DNA of 23,004 bases from Bacteroidota bacterium (GCA_021793535.1 JAJYSO010000004.1:1-23004); one strand, 5' to 3'; shown: positions 1 through 9,150, counted from the stretch's first letter. The notes: a model not told the origin generated them from the sequence alone. Numbers and translations are program-made.

Positions 1-14
1 TTAACGAAAGTTAT

Positions 15-45
15 TTTAGTAAAACAAATTACTAAGCTATCTTTG
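15..45 (+). promoter_or_regulatory. Candidate Bacteroidetes-type promoter of bshC
   Basis: TATCTTTG at 38-45 matches the Bacteroidetes -7 box TAnnTTTG exactly. The -33 element is weak: TTTAG at 15-19 lies 18 bases upstream. The predicted transcript would start near position 52, leaving a leader of about 12 bases before the bshC ATG at 65. The rest of positions 1-64 shows nothing else recognisable. Confidence 0.5.
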
Positions 46-64
46 ATCCTTTAAGATTTAGACC

Positions 65-1663
65 ATGAGTGACTGTATTTCTTATAAAGATATCCCCTAT
101 TATTCCCGATTGATTTTAGCTTATCTTTCTCAAGAAAAAACAATTAGAAATACCTATCACCGCTTTCCCACATTGGATAACTTTAGGTTGCAATTGGAGG
201 AAAAAAAGGAGCAATACCCGATGGCTCACCGACAAACTCTGGTCGCTGCCTTGAAGGCTCAATATGGGCATACCCCAACATCAGAAGCTACGCAGGCTCA
301 TATCACCTCTTTAAAAGAACCCAATACCTTTACCATCACCACCGGACATCAGCTAAATCTCTTCACCGGCCCGCTTTACTTTTTATACAAGATCATTTCG
401 GTCATCAAACTCGCCGAGCAGCTTCAAAAAGAATACCCTCAACACCATTTTGTCCCCATGTATTGGCTCGCCAGTGAAGATCACGATTTTGAAGAAATTA
501 ATTTCTTTAATTTTAAACAGCAAAAAATTCAATGGAAAAGTCAGCAAAAAGGTGCTGTAGGACGTTTTTCCACAGCGGGTTTAGCAAAAGTCTTTGAAGA
601 ATTCTCCGGGCAGCTCAATGATTCCCATCAGGCCAGGAGCCTTAAAAAATGGTTTGAAGAGGCTTATCTCCGTCATCAAAATCTCACGGCTGCTACAAGA
701 TATCTGGCCAATGAGCTTTTTGGCAAACATGGTCTGGTGATCATCGATGGAGATGATCCGGCCTTAAAGCAATTATTTATTCCTCAAATCCAAAACGAGC
801 TACTGGAGCAAAATGCCTATCATCAGGTCTCAAAAACTTCACAAAAATTGGAGAGCCTTGGTTTTAAAACACAGGTTAACCCCAGAGAAATCAATCTCTT
901 TTACCTGTCTAAAAACTCCAGAAGGAGAATTATCAAACAAGACAATCATTATTTTATTCACGAAACACAAAAGCAATTTACAGAAAAGGAGATCCTTAAA
1001 AACCTAGAAGAACATCCAGAAGATTTTTCTCCAAATGCCATCATGCGTCCACTCTATCAAGAAGTGATTTTACCCAATTTATGTTATGTGGGAGGGAGTG
1101 GTGAATTGGCGTATTGGTTAGAGCTAAAATCTTATTTTGAAACTGAACACATCCCTTTCCCCATTCTGCTCCAGCGCAATTCAGCCTTATTAATTTCTTC
1201 CAAACAACGAAAAAAGTGTGAAAATATCGGGATAGAACCTGCCCATCTTTTTCTCAAACAAGAAGAATTATTGCAGCGACAAACACGACGCTTATCTAAA
1301 ATCGACATCGATTTTAGCCCACAACAATCTTTTTTAAAACAGCAATTTAAAGCGCTATACCAATTGGCCGACCGAACGGACCCCTCTTTTATAGGGGCCG
1401 TCGCAGCCCAAGAAAAGAAGCAATTAAATGGACTTGCCCATCTTGAAAAGCGACTATTAAAAGCTCAGAAGCGAAAATTAAAAGACCAACTTGATCGTCT
1501 TATCATCTTACAAGATGAGCTTTTTCCCAAGGGAAATTTACAGGAACGTACGGCAAATTTCAGTGAATTTTATGCCCGCTATGGAGAGAAATTTATCACA
1601 GCTCTATTCCGTGAACTCCAACCCTTAGAACTGCAATTCAACATTATTACCCTTTCCGATTAG
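65..1663 (+). CDS. bshC: Bacillithiol biosynthesis cysteine-adding enzyme BshC
   Basis: This is a 532-residue cytoplasmic protein of the BshC family. By family knowledge it joins cysteine to glucosaminyl-malate, the last step in making the low-molecular-weight thiol bacillithiol. Family motifs are intact: TGHQ and GPLYFLYK at residues 93-109, YWLASEDHDFEEIN at 133-146, and a later GGSGELAYW block where many relatives have GGPGE. The C-terminal part, roughly residues 430-490, is rich in K, E, L and R in heptad-like order and fits the family's coiled-coil segment. Length is normal and the ATG sits just behind a good -7 box. The gene stands alone, converging on the VWA gene 43 bases away; bshA and bshB are not in the window. 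The assignment is secure; the ligase reaction is inferred from genetics of the family. Confidence 0.93.
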   Translation: MSDCISYKDIPYYSRLILAYLSQEKTIRNTYHRFPTLDNFRLQLEEKKEQYPMAHRQTLVAALKAQYGHTPTSEATQAHITSLKEPNTFTITTGHQLNLFTGPLYFLYKIISVIKLAEQLQKEYPQHHFVPMYWLASEDHDFEEINFFNFKQQKIQWKSQQKGAVGRFSTAGLAKVFEEFSGQLNDSHQARSLKKWFEEAYLRHQNLTAATRYLANELFGKHGLVIIDGDDPALKQLFIPQIQNELLEQNAYHQVSKTSQKLESLGFKTQVNPREINLFYLSKNSRRRIIKQDNHYFIHETQKQFTEKEILKNLEEHPEDFSPNAIMRPLYQEVILPNLCYVGGSGELAYWLELKSYFETEHIPFPILLQRNSALLISSKQRKKCENIGIEPAHLFLKQEELLQRQTRRLSKIDIDFSPQQSFLKQQFKALYQLADRTDPSFIGAVAAQEKKQLNGLAHLEKRLLKAQKRKLKDQLDRLIILQDELFPKGNLQERTANFSEFYARYGEKFITALFRELQPLELQFNIITLSD

Positions 1664-1706
1664 GCAACAAAAAAGGTACAAACTACTATCCCGGGCAAAA
1701 AATGGC

Positions 1707-3722
1707 TTAAACCATCCCTTGGTATTTTCGCAGAAACCACTCCAACCCCAAAACAAAAACAATCAAAAAACACAGGTATTTCCAATCCACTAGAGCAGCG
1801 GACTCAAGCTTACTTTTTTGAACCGGTTCAAGCCCCTCTTCCTTCAAAAGATCCTGTTTTAAAGCCTTACCTTGCTCTACAGTGTAGGGTAATCCCTCAG
1901 AAATCCTTTTCAGTTTTGCATAAGCCGCATTTTTAAACTGTTTTTCTGCATCATATTCGATCAAAGTAAACTGGCCCTCCTTTGCTAAACTGGTTCCTTG
2001 AACAGTGAGTTTAAATCGATATTCCCCGGGTTCTAGTCCGCTCAAATTAACTTCATATCGATTATCTTTTAAGATAAAAGGATAAGTCTTTTCCCCTTCA
2101 TCCGCTGTATTGGATACTTGGAGAATAAGCTCAGCCCTTGGGTCAAAAGCATAATTCTCATCAACATAATGAGCCTGAAAAACAATATTCTCTCCCGTAT
2201 TATAAAATGAATCGTAGGTAACCTCCAACCGCTCCCTCTTTTTATTTGAGGCCAAATAGTATACGAGTTGATTAATAAACCGGTCGTATATTTCAAAATT
2301 ACCGTGGTCTCTATAACTCTTGGCACGCCACTGCCAAATATTTTCACCAAACAAGTACGCTCTTTTCTGCCCTTGGTGGTCTACCGTCATCAGCAAAGGA
2401 TCACCCGTTTCAATCCCATCGACAGCTTGTTCCAAAATCGTTTTGTAAGAACCGCTCAATTCAAGTTCCCCAAATTGATCTTGTAGAGGGGGAAAGTCAG
2501 CGAATCCTATATCCTCAACCTGAAAACGATCGTAATCCGGATGGTACACCGGGCTATAGTATTCAGTAGCCTGTTGTGTCTGTTTTTGAAAATCTTCCTG
2601 CTGGTGATTTAAAAAATCCTCGTCCGTCTGTAACCCTGTTATTGTAAGGGTATTGAGCTGTCTTTCGGCGATCTTCTTATAAGCTTCCTGAAAGGCAGAA
2701 GTGGGCTGGTACAAGATCACCAATTGATAATCCTCCCAATCGATCTCGTCCGCAATAAATTTAAGGTCCACCTGTTGTTTGGAACTGCTCTCAATACTTT
2801 TTTTAAGAGCTCCTAAATCCGGATGTAAGAAGGACGATAACAAAAGGATTTCCGTCTGTTGATCAATGACTTCAACAGCAAATTTTCGCTTGTTGTTCTC
2901 CTTGTTTTTTTCTCCATCCAAAGATGCTATCTCTGCGGTATAGGTATGAACCCCAATGCTCTCCGCAGGCAATTGAGCCGTGACCACAGCGGCATTTTTC
3001 ACCTTGTCAAACACCAGGGATTTTTGAAACAGGATCCGATCTCCCTCTTTTATGGTAAGCTCCTTGGAAGTTTCTCCTTCCCCTTGATAATTCACAAACA
3101 CTTCTACTGGAAATGTATTTTCCAAAAAAGAGTAACGGTTGACATTAACACGATCTACACGAAGGTCTGCATATGCCGTTGTGTCCCCCACCACAACCGT
3201 AGAAATTGACCCCTCCCATTCTTTTGCTAAGTATTCAAAATCGCGACCCAAGGTCTGATTCCCATCAGTAATGAGAACCAAATGCATAGGAGAGCTGCCA
3301 TACAAAGCCTTAAGGTTGAGAAAAACCGACCCCACATCCGTTTGTTTTTCTTTAAAACGTAAACGATCCCCCTTTTTAAATTGCTGTCCAAAACTATACC
3401 AATCAAGGGAAAACTTATCGGAGAGCTCCCGATCTTCCACAAGATCTTCAACCAAGTCTTGAACCTCCTGTTCGGCCTGAAATTCACTGATAGATTGAGA
3501 GTTGTCAACGGCTAAAACAAGCTTTGGTTTTTCCAAATAAAGCTTCTGATGAGTAATATGAGGATTGATGAGCAAGAGCAAAACAGAAAGGTAGGCGATA
3601 AAACGCAAAAGAATAAAAAGTACTCCATGGGCTTGTTTGCGAAGCGCGTAATATTGCCATAAAGCCAATCCTGCCGCTACAGGAACGGCCAATACCATAA
3701 ACATGATTTCTTGTACAGACAT
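1707..3722 (-). CDS. VWA-domain membrane protein with central amidotransferase-like region
   Basis: This 671-residue protein has two N-terminal membrane helices (about 6-26 and 33-52), then a von Willebrand A domain facing away from the membrane. Its metal-site (MIDAS) motif is visible: D73-N-S75-Q-S77 in AVDNSQS, T128 in QTDVG, and D153 in LITDGNQT. After a beta-rich stretch (about 185-285), residues 290-460 resemble the class I amidotransferase-like fold seen in similar Bacteroidetes proteins, but I see no catalytic Cys-His-Glu set. The C-terminus carries one more helix, about 649-664. The layout resembles Bat/CoxE-neighbour VWA proteins, but none of the usual partners (MoxR ATPase, BatA-E) is adjacent. 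It is divergent from the membrane MutS-like gene. Role unknown; an envelope scaffold or sensor is possible. The ATG at 3722 is the only sensible start. Confidence 0.8.
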   Translation of the reverse strand: MSVQEIMFMVLAVPVAAGLALWQYYALRKQAHGVLFILLRFIAYLSVLLLLINPHITHQKLYLEKPKLVLAVDNSQSISEFQAEQEVQDLVEDLVEDRELSDKFSLDWYSFGQQFKKGDRLRFKEKQTDVGSVFLNLKALYGSSPMHLVLITDGNQTLGRDFEYLAKEWEGSISTVVVGDTTAYADLRVDRVNVNRYSFLENTFPVEVFVNYQGEGETSKELTIKEGDRILFQKSLVFDKVKNAAVVTAQLPAESIGVHTYTAEIASLDGEKNKENNKRKFAVEVIDQQTEILLLSSFLHPDLGALKKSIESSSKQQVDLKFIADEIDWEDYQLVILYQPTSAFQEAYKKIAERQLNTLTITGLQTDEDFLNHQQEDFQKQTQQATEYYSPVYHPDYDRFQVEDIGFADFPPLQDQFGELELSGSYKTILEQAVDGIETGDPLLMTVDHQGQKRAYLFGENIWQWRAKSYRDHGNFEIYDRFINQLVYYLASNKKRERLEVTYDSFYNTGENIVFQAHYVDENYAFDPRAELILQVSNTADEGEKTYPFILKDNRYEVNLSGLEPGEYRFKLTVQGTSLAKEGQFTLIEYDAEKQFKNAAYAKLKRISEGLPYTVEQGKALKQDLLKEEGLEPVQKSKLESAALVDWKYLCFLIVFVLGLEWFLRKYQGMV

Positions 3723-3771
3723 CTATGAAAAGCTTCTCTTTCTTCAACAGAGGACCAATAATAAAGAATTT

Positions 3772-3789
3772 TTAAGCAAAAATGCTTAA
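3772..3789. repeat. Perfect 7-bp inverted repeat in a divergent intergenic region
   Basis: TTAAGCA at 3772-3778 and TGCTTAA at 3783-3789 are perfect inverted arms around an AAAA loop. It lies between the VWA gene start (3722) and the MutS-like gene start (3851), so it is well placed for a regulator-binding site or an RNA hairpin in the VWA leader. There is no adjacent run of T typical of a terminator. Function unproven. Confidence 0.45.
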
Positions 3790-3805
3790 GCCAGCTCAAA
3801 AACTC

Positions 3806-3836
3806 CTGATCTACATGGATTAGATTTCTATTTTTG
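3806..3836 (+). promoter_or_regulatory. Candidate promoter of the MutS-like ATPase gene
   Basis: TATTTTTG at 3829-3836 is an exact TAnnTTTG -7 box. The -33 element is imperfect (CTG at 3806-3808, spacer 20). The start of transcription would be near 3843, only about 8 bases before the ATG at 3851. Confidence 0.5.
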
Positions 3837-3850
3837 TAAAAAAGATAGAG

Positions 3851-5638
3851 ATGTCCAAGCCAGCTTCCGTATACACCAAGCGCATTCGCCAATTTGAAGA
3901 GCAATCCAAATCGGTCAAAAAGCAACTTTTTGTATCCAGTATGCTTCGGCTAGCGCTCTTTTTATTGACCTGTTTGATGGTCTACTTTTTATGGGGAGCC
4001 ATACAAGGAGTGCTCCTTACCATCCTCCTATTTTTTATCCTCTTTTTCACCCTGGTGAAAAGACATGTCAATTTACAGGCCCTTTATCGGCAACTGGAAG
4101 CGTTGATCCAAATCAACAAAACTGAATTATCGGTTCTCAACGGAAATTTCTCGCACTTGCCCGATGGATCGGCATTTATCGATAGCGGGCATCCCTTTAG
4201 TCAAGATGTGGATCTATTCGGTCCTGATTCCTTTTTTCAATACCTCAATCGGACTGCCCTCGAACAAGGTAAAAAAGCGTTGGCCAACATGTTGACACAA
4301 AATCAGACGCAAGACATTGTACATAAACAAGACGCCATAAAAGAATTAAGTGAAGCGCTGGAGTTTAGGCAATACTTTTCGGCTTCGGCAATGCTGAGTA
4401 CATCCCCACAGGACACCACTGCAAGCACTCCCCTTGATTTATTGGAAACACTCGACAATCACCGGCCCTTTACACCTCCAAAAACCATTTTATTAGCCAG
4501 CTTGTTTTCCGGGATATCGGGACTAATTATCCTGCTCTACTTTGTGGATTTGATGCCCATTTCAGCCCTAGTCATTTGGTTATTTATCGGGATCGGTATT
4601 ACCGGGTTGTACGCCAAACGAGTGAACGCACTCTCGGGTAAAGTAGATACCCTTCAGAAAACCTTTCAAAGTTACCATAAATTGGTACACCTTCTTGAAA
4701 ACCTCTCCCTTTCCTCTGCACTGATGTGCCAACTTCAATCCAGAATACAGGTCAAGGAAAAAAAAGCCTCTATAATTCTGAAAGATTTCTCCAGGGCCAT
4801 CGATGCCTTGGACCAGCGCAACAACCTGCTCTTTGGTTTTTTAGGGAATGGTTTTTTACTCTGGGATCTCCGCCAATCCTATAAATTGGAAAATTGGTTA
4901 AAGATGTACTTAGCATCGGCAAAAGAATGGTTTAAGGTATTGGCAACAGTCGATGCGTACAATTCCCTCGGGAACTTTGCCTTCAATCATCCGGATTACA
5001 TTTTCCCTAGCATTACCCAAAACAACACCCTGATCAAAGCCACTCAAGCCGTACATCCATTAATTCCCGCCTCAGAAGCGGTGACCAATGATTACACGAT
5101 TGAGAGAGGGGAGTTTTTTATCATTACTGGAGCAAATATGGCAGGGAAGAGCACCTTTTTAAGAACGGTAAGTTTGCAAATCATCATGAGCAATACGGGA
5201 CTTCCCGTTCGGGCAGCTTCCTGCCAATATACACCTATTAAATTAATTACCAGCATGCGAACGGCGGACTCCTTAGCAAAGGAAGCCTCTTATTTTTATG
5301 CAGAATTGGCGCGCTTAAAATTCATTATCGATCGCCTGCAAGCACACGAGTATTTTATCGTACTGGATGAAATTTTAAAGGGCACCAATAGCAAGGATAA
5401 AGCTTTGGGCTCACAAAAGTTTTTAGAAAAGCTGGTGAGCAGCCAGTCCTCCGGAATCATCGCAACGCACGATCTGAGTTTATGCAAAGTCGCACAAGAG
5501 ACCGATCGGGTCAAAAATTATTATTTCGATGCGCAAATCATCGATAATGAACTGTACTTCGATTACAAATTTAAAAGTGGAATTTGCCAAAATATGAATG
5601 CATCCTTTCTCCTTAAAAAAATGCAAATCATTGATTGA
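3851..5638 (+). CDS. Membrane-anchored MutS-family ATPase
   Basis: This 595-residue protein carries the MutS ATPase domain at its C-terminus. Visible motifs are Walker A TGANMAGKST (426-435), the SYFYAEL signature region (480-486), Walker B YFIVLDEILKGTN (501-513) and the switch histidine in THD (539-541). Unlike MutS or MutS2, the N-terminal half has two pairs of hydrophobic helices, about 33-50 and 52-70, then about 211-231 and 236-254. There is no mismatch-recognition domain I (no FxE motif), no clamp and no C-terminal Smr domain. The middle (about 265-400) corresponds to the core/lever region of MutS. The family is common in Bacteroidetes and is often annotated as DNA mismatch repair protein MutS, which probably overstates what is known. 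Substrate and role are not established. It may be membrane-tethered DNA or nucleotide-driven remodelling. Confidence 0.88.
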   Translation: MSKPASVYTKRIRQFEEQSKSVKKQLFVSSMLRLALFLLTCLMVYFLWGAIQGVLLTILLFFILFFTLVKRHVNLQALYRQLEALIQINKTELSVLNGNFSHLPDGSAFIDSGHPFSQDVDLFGPDSFFQYLNRTALEQGKKALANMLTQNQTQDIVHKQDAIKELSEALEFRQYFSASAMLSTSPQDTTASTPLDLLETLDNHRPFTPPKTILLASLFSGISGLIILLYFVDLMPISALVIWLFIGIGITGLYAKRVNALSGKVDTLQKTFQSYHKLVHLLENLSLSSALMCQLQSRIQVKEKKASIILKDFSRAIDALDQRNNLLFGFLGNGFLLWDLRQSYKLENWLKMYLASAKEWFKVLATVDAYNSLGNFAFNHPDYIFPSITQNNTLIKATQAVHPLIPASEAVTNDYTIERGEFFIITGANMAGKSTFLRTVSLQIIMSNTGLPVRAASCQYTPIKLITSMRTADSLAKEASYFYAELARLKFIIDRLQAHEYFIVLDEILKGTNSKDKALGSQKFLEKLVSSQSSGIIATHDLSLCKVAQETDRVKNYYFDAQIIDNELYFDYKFKSGICQNMNASFLLKKMQIID

Positions 5639-5673
5639 GGAAGACTTTAGCGTTCTTTTTTGGATGTAACCTT

Positions 5674-5707
5674 GAAGAGGATAAGGTATTGAACCTTATT
5701 GTTCTTC
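5674..5707. terminator. Possible shared terminator hairpin between convergent genes
   Basis: ATAAGGT (5681-5687) and ACCTTAT (5693-5699) form a perfect 7-bp stem around ATTGA. It is extended by GAAGA (5674-5678) pairing with TCTTC (5703-5707) across an internal loop. It sits at the meeting point of the MutS-like gene and the dipeptidase gene and includes the dipeptidase stop. No good U-run follows on either strand, so this is tentative. Confidence 0.35.
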
Positions 5708-7093
5708 CTTTGTAAGCGTTGCAAAATGTTTGTAAAAAGCCGGTATGGTTTCAATCCCTTTGAAAAAATTCCAAACCCCATAATTCTCATTCGGAGAATG
5801 TATATCATCGGAATTCAAACCAAAGCCCATCAACACCACTTTACTCTTTAGTTCTCTTTCAAACAAAGCGACAATTGGGATGCTTCCTCCACTGAATTGG
5901 GGTAAAGGTTTTTTGCCAAAAGTTTCCTCCATGGCTTTGCTGGCTGCTTGAAAGGCCACGCCGTCTATTGGTGTTACATAGGGTTCCCCTCCATGGTGCG
6001 TTGTCACCTTAACCTCGACACTTTTGGGAGCAATGTCTTCGAAATGTTTTTTGAATAATTCCGATATTTCCTTCCAATCTTGATCAGGAACCAAGCGCAT
6101 GGAAATTTTTGCGTAAGCCTTACTGGGGAGCACCGTCTTGGCCCCTTCCTCTATATACCCACCCCAGATTCCATTGACATCTAAAGTCGGTCGAATAGAA
6201 GCTCTTTCCCTTGTGGTATAGCCTTTTTCCCCTTGGACCTCCGCTATCCCCAGGCTTTTTTTATAAGCTTGTTCATCAAAAGGAACAGCAGCCATTTTTT
6301 GACGTTCCGCCGTTGAAAATTCCTTAACCCGATCATAGAACCCTGGAATGGTAATACGGTTGTCCTTATCCTGAAGGGAGGCAATCAGCTTGGCCAATAC
6401 ATTGATCGGATTGGCCACTGCTCCTCCATATACCCCCGAGTGCAAATCGTGATTGGGCCCTGTCACTTCAATTTCCATATAACTCAATCCCCTTAATCCG
6501 GTGGTAATAGAGGGAATATCCTTGGCAATCATGGAGGTATCTGAAATTAAAATAACATCGTTTTGTAATTTTTCCAAATGACGCTGTACAAACCAGCTCA
6601 AATTCACACTACCCACTTCTTCTTCTCCCTCTACGATGACTTTGACATTACAAGGTAGGCTTTGGGTATGTAACATGGTTTCCAATGCCTTGACATGCAT
6701 GAACATTTGGCCCTTGTCATCACAAGCCCCCCGGGCAAAGATTGCACCTTGTGGATGAATATCCGTTTTTCTGATCACCGGGTCAAAAGGATCCGACTCC
6801 CACTGATCCAGCGGAGTGGCCGGTTGCACATCGTAATGTCCGTAAACCAGAACCGTCGGTAAATTTTTATCGATTATCTTATCGGCATATACCACAGGGT
6901 TTCCCGGGGTCTCACAAACTTCTGCATTCTCCATTCCAATCTCCTGAAAATGATGCTTTAAATATTCAGCAGCCGACAAGACATCCTTTTTGTATTTAGA
7001 ATCAGCACTAATCGAAGGAATGCGCAAAAGCGCAAACAGCTCTTCCAAAAATCGATTCTTATTTTGATCTATATAGGTATTTATTTTTTCCAT
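5696..7093 (-). CDS. M20-family metallopeptidase (dipeptidase)
   Basis: A 465-residue zinc peptidase of the M20/M25/M40 superfamily, closest in pattern to cytosolic non-specific dipeptidase/carnosinase (CNDP-like, M20 dipeptidase). Metal and catalytic residues can be followed: H86 and D88 in YGHYDVQP, the bridging D125 in RGACDDKGQ, base and ligand E158-E159 in EGEEEVGS, D185 in ISDT and H432 in DDIHSPNEN. The dimerisation (lid) domain, about residues 195-390, includes HDLHSGVYGG and GGEPYVTP. There is no signal peptide, so it probably acts in the cytoplasm, cleaving short peptides for amino-acid recycling. It follows hisS on the same strand after 111 bases. No convincing promoter lies in that gap, so co-transcription with hisS is possible. 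Exact substrate unknown. Confidence 0.9.
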   Translation of the reverse strand: MEKINTYIDQNKNRFLEELFALLRIPSISADSKYKKDVLSAAEYLKHHFQEIGMENAEVCETPGNPVVYADKIIDKNLPTVLVYGHYDVQPATPLDQWESDPFDPVIRKTDIHPQGAIFARGACDDKGQMFMHVKALETMLHTQSLPCNVKVIVEGEEEVGSVNLSWFVQRHLEKLQNDVILISDTSMIAKDIPSITTGLRGLSYMEIEVTGPNHDLHSGVYGGAVANPINVLAKLIASLQDKDNRITIPGFYDRVKEFSTAERQKMAAVPFDEQAYKKSLGIAEVQGEKGYTTRERASIRPTLDVNGIWGGYIEEGAKTVLPSKAYAKISMRLVPDQDWKEISELFKKHFEDIAPKSVEVKVTTHHGGEPYVTPIDGVAFQAASKAMEETFGKKPLPQFSGGSIPIVALFERELKSKVVLMGFGLNSDDIHSPNENYGVWNFFKGIETIPAFYKHFATLTKEEQ

Positions 7094-7204
7094 TTTTCTA
7101 ATTTTAAAATTTATAATTCAACGACATAAAGCTTTTTCTACCCCTTACTATATTTATAAAGCACGCCTTTGGCTCCTTTTGCTGCATTTAAATCATCCAG
7201 TAAT

Positions 7205-8575
7205 TTAAGAAACAATATCAGCCAGATGCTCCAAGTCCACTGAATCCTGTGCTCCGGTCACCATATTCTTCAAGGTAAACACATTTGCCTGCATTTCCTT
7301 AGTCCCTGCCAAAACCACAAAAGGAATCCCCCGTTTATCGGCATAATTCATCTGTTTTCCCATTTTTACGGCGTCGGGAAACAACTCTGCATTAATTCCT
7401 CTTTTCCTTAACTGAAAAATAGCTTTTAAGGCATAAAGGGCCTCTTCATCCCCAAAATTGACAAAAAGTATTTTTGCATTTTCCAAAATAGTCTCCGGAA
7501 ATAGCTTCAGTTCCTCCAGAACCATAAAGATCCGATCCAGTCCAAAAGAAATGCCCATTCCCCCCAAATCTTTCAATCCAAAAATTCCCGTAAGGTCATC
7601 ATATCTTCCTCCTCCTCCAATGGAGCCCATATGAACGTGCTCAGGCGCCGCTACCTCTATAATGGTCCCCGTATAATAATCCAATCCTCTGGCCAAGGTT
7701 ACATCCAAATCCAATCGGGCAGTTTGCAAGGGCAACTCCGCAATTGCATGTTGGATAAACTGAAGTTCCGCTATTCCTTCTTTCCCGACCTCAGAACCAT
7801 CAAGAATTGTTTTCAATTGACTCAATTGGTCCGAAAAACTGCCTTTCATATTAAAAATGGGTTGGATCATTTCCAATGCCTGTTCTCCGATACCCTTTTC
7901 CAGCATCTCTTTTTTTACCCCTTCCTCTCCAATTTTATCCAACTTATCCAAAGCTACGGTAAAAGGGATGAGTTTATCACTCTCTCCGATGACTTGAGCA
8001 AAACCGGACAAAATCTTTCGGTTGTTCAATTTGATGGTTACCCCTTCGAGTTGAAGCGCAGTAAAGACGCTATCGTAGAGTTTTACAAACTCCACCTCCT
8101 GCCACAAGCTCTTACTTCCCACCACATCCGCATCACATTGAAAAAACTCCCTAAACCTTCCTTTCTGCGGTCGATCCGCTCGCCAAACAGGTTGAATCTG
8201 ATAGCGTTTAAAGGGGAAACTCAACTCATTTTGGTGTTGTACCACATACCGGGCAAAAGGAACCGTCAGATCGTATCGCAGTGCTTTCTTGGAAATCTTC
8301 GAAGCCACTTTGAAGCTGTCCTTATCTTGAAGGGCGCTTGCTTCGACTCCGCTTAAAAAGTCTCCACTGTTCAATATTTTAAAAATAAGGCGATCGCCCT
8401 CTTCCCCATATTTTCCCAATAAAGTTTCGGAGCGCTCGAAACTGGGTGTTGCGATAGGTTGAAAACCAAAGCGTTGGAATTGCCTGCGAATGTTCTCAAT
8501 AATGTAATTTCGCTTTGCTACTTCCAGGGGAGAAAAATCCCGCGTTCCTTTTGCAAGTTTAGGTTTTTGAGCCAT
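7205..8575 (-). CDS. hisS: Histidyl-tRNA synthetase
   Basis: The 456-residue class II synthetase charges tRNA-His with histidine in the cytoplasm. Motif 1 region runs near residues 43-66 (PSFERSETLLGKYGEEGDRL), motif 2 is RYQIQPVWRADRPQKGRFREFFQCDAD (124-150), the histidine-binding LARGLDYYTG is at 294-303, GGGGRYDDL at 320-328, and motif 3 GISFGLDRI at 341-349. The C-terminal anticodon-binding domain starts near residue 365 (KILFVNFG). The segment around 70-100 is longer than in enterobacterial HisRS, as is usual in Bacteroidetes. The gene lies 10 bases downstream of the DUF6495-like gene, almost certainly in one transcript with it. Start ATG at 8575 gives MAQKPKLAKGTRDF, the expected N-terminus. 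Confidence 0.96.
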   Translation of the reverse strand: MAQKPKLAKGTRDFSPLEVAKRNYIIENIRRQFQRFGFQPIATPSFERSETLLGKYGEEGDRLIFKILNSGDFLSGVEASALQDKDSFKVASKISKKALRYDLTVPFARYVVQHQNELSFPFKRYQIQPVWRADRPQKGRFREFFQCDADVVGSKSLWQEVEFVKLYDSVFTALQLEGVTIKLNNRKILSGFAQVIGESDKLIPFTVALDKLDKIGEEGVKKEMLEKGIGEQALEMIQPIFNMKGSFSDQLSQLKTILDGSEVGKEGIAELQFIQHAIAELPLQTARLDLDVTLARGLDYYTGTIIEVAAPEHVHMGSIGGGGRYDDLTGIFGLKDLGGMGISFGLDRIFMVLEELKLFPETILENAKILFVNFGDEEALYALKAIFQLRKRGINAELFPDAVKMGKQMNYADKRGIPFVVLAGTKEMQANVFTLKNMVTGAQDSVDLEHLADIVS

Positions 8576-8585
8576 TTTGATCGTA

Positions 8586-9065
8586 CTATTCTTTTTTATT
8601 TACAATTTTAGCAAAATATTCGTATAGTTCACCCTTGGTAATATTGCTGCCTTGTTTAATCAAAGCAAAAATATCGGTATTCCGGTCCTCCACAATCGCC
8701 TTGGTGGATTTATATAAGGTCACATCATCATCCAAAAGGTGTTTCTGCAACCATTTATATCCTTCACGGGTAGCTAGATTAATTGTCTCGTTTTCAAGCT
8801 TGATGCCGATTAAAGACATTTGACGTTCCTCAATTTTAAACAAGAAAATTTGTTGCGGAGAAAAATGTTCCAAATACTGCACCGTATTTAACACCTTCTC
8901 CCAAACCAAATCGCTGAATAAATCGATTTCTTGTTCTGCAATAGCGGATTTATTGGCCTTCAAATCAGCCCATTCCTTGGCATCAATACCTTGAGTGCTT
9001 AAGAAGGTAATAAATTCAGTATGCATTTCTTCCAGCTGTTCTTTTGTCAATCGAGCGTACTTCAT
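8586..9065 (-). CDS. Conserved flavobacterial protein, DUF6495-like
   Basis: A soluble, acidic protein of 159 residues from the ATG at 9065 (MKYARLTKEQ). A TTG two codons earlier is possible but less likely. There is no signal peptide and no membrane helix. Its order of helices and the phrases FSDLVWEKVL and EGYKWLQKHL fit a small family I recall as DUF6495, restricted largely to Flavobacteriales; that assignment is from memory and not checked. No catalytic motif is visible. It is located between the rpsF-rpsR-rplI operon and hisS, with hisS starting 10 bases after its stop, so co-expression with HisRS is likely. A link to translation is suggested only by position. Function unknown. Confidence 0.8.
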   Translation of the reverse strand: MKYARLTKEQLEEMHTEFITFLSTQGIDAKEWADLKANKSAIAEQEIDLFSDLVWEKVLNTVQYLEHFSPQQIFLFKIEERQMSLIGIKLENETINLATREGYKWLQKHLLDDDVTLYKSTKAIVEDRNTDIFALIKQGSNITKGELYEYFAKIVNKKE

Positions 9066-9087
9066 ATGCAATTAGCGATGGTTATGA

Positions 9088-9105
9088 ATTCTCCAATTGA
9101 AGAAT
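9088..9105. repeat. Near-palindrome upstream of the DUF6495-like gene
   Basis: ATTCTCCAATTGAAGAAT reads almost the same on both strands (16 of 18 positions symmetrical, centred on CAATTG). It ends about 22 bases before the ATG at 9065. I see no clear TAnnTTTG box in this gap. It could be an operator or chance. Confidence 0.3.
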
Positions 9106-9150
9106 ATTAAACGAAAAAGTTTTACTTGAAAAACGTCCTAAGACTGAATT

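Noticed and set aside
7137..7204. Coding-like stretch after hisS on the minus strand (reads LDDLNAAKGAKGVLYKYSKG then stop)
   Set aside because: It has no start codon of its own except a TTG inside hisS, and hisS already has a normal C-terminus and length. It is probably chance, although a remnant of a former gene end cannot be excluded.
7631..8356. 241-codon plus-strand open frame opposite hisS
   Set aside because: It lies wholly antisense to a clear histidyl-tRNA synthetase, has an unnatural composition and no recognisable domain. The open frame is a by-product of hisS codon usage.
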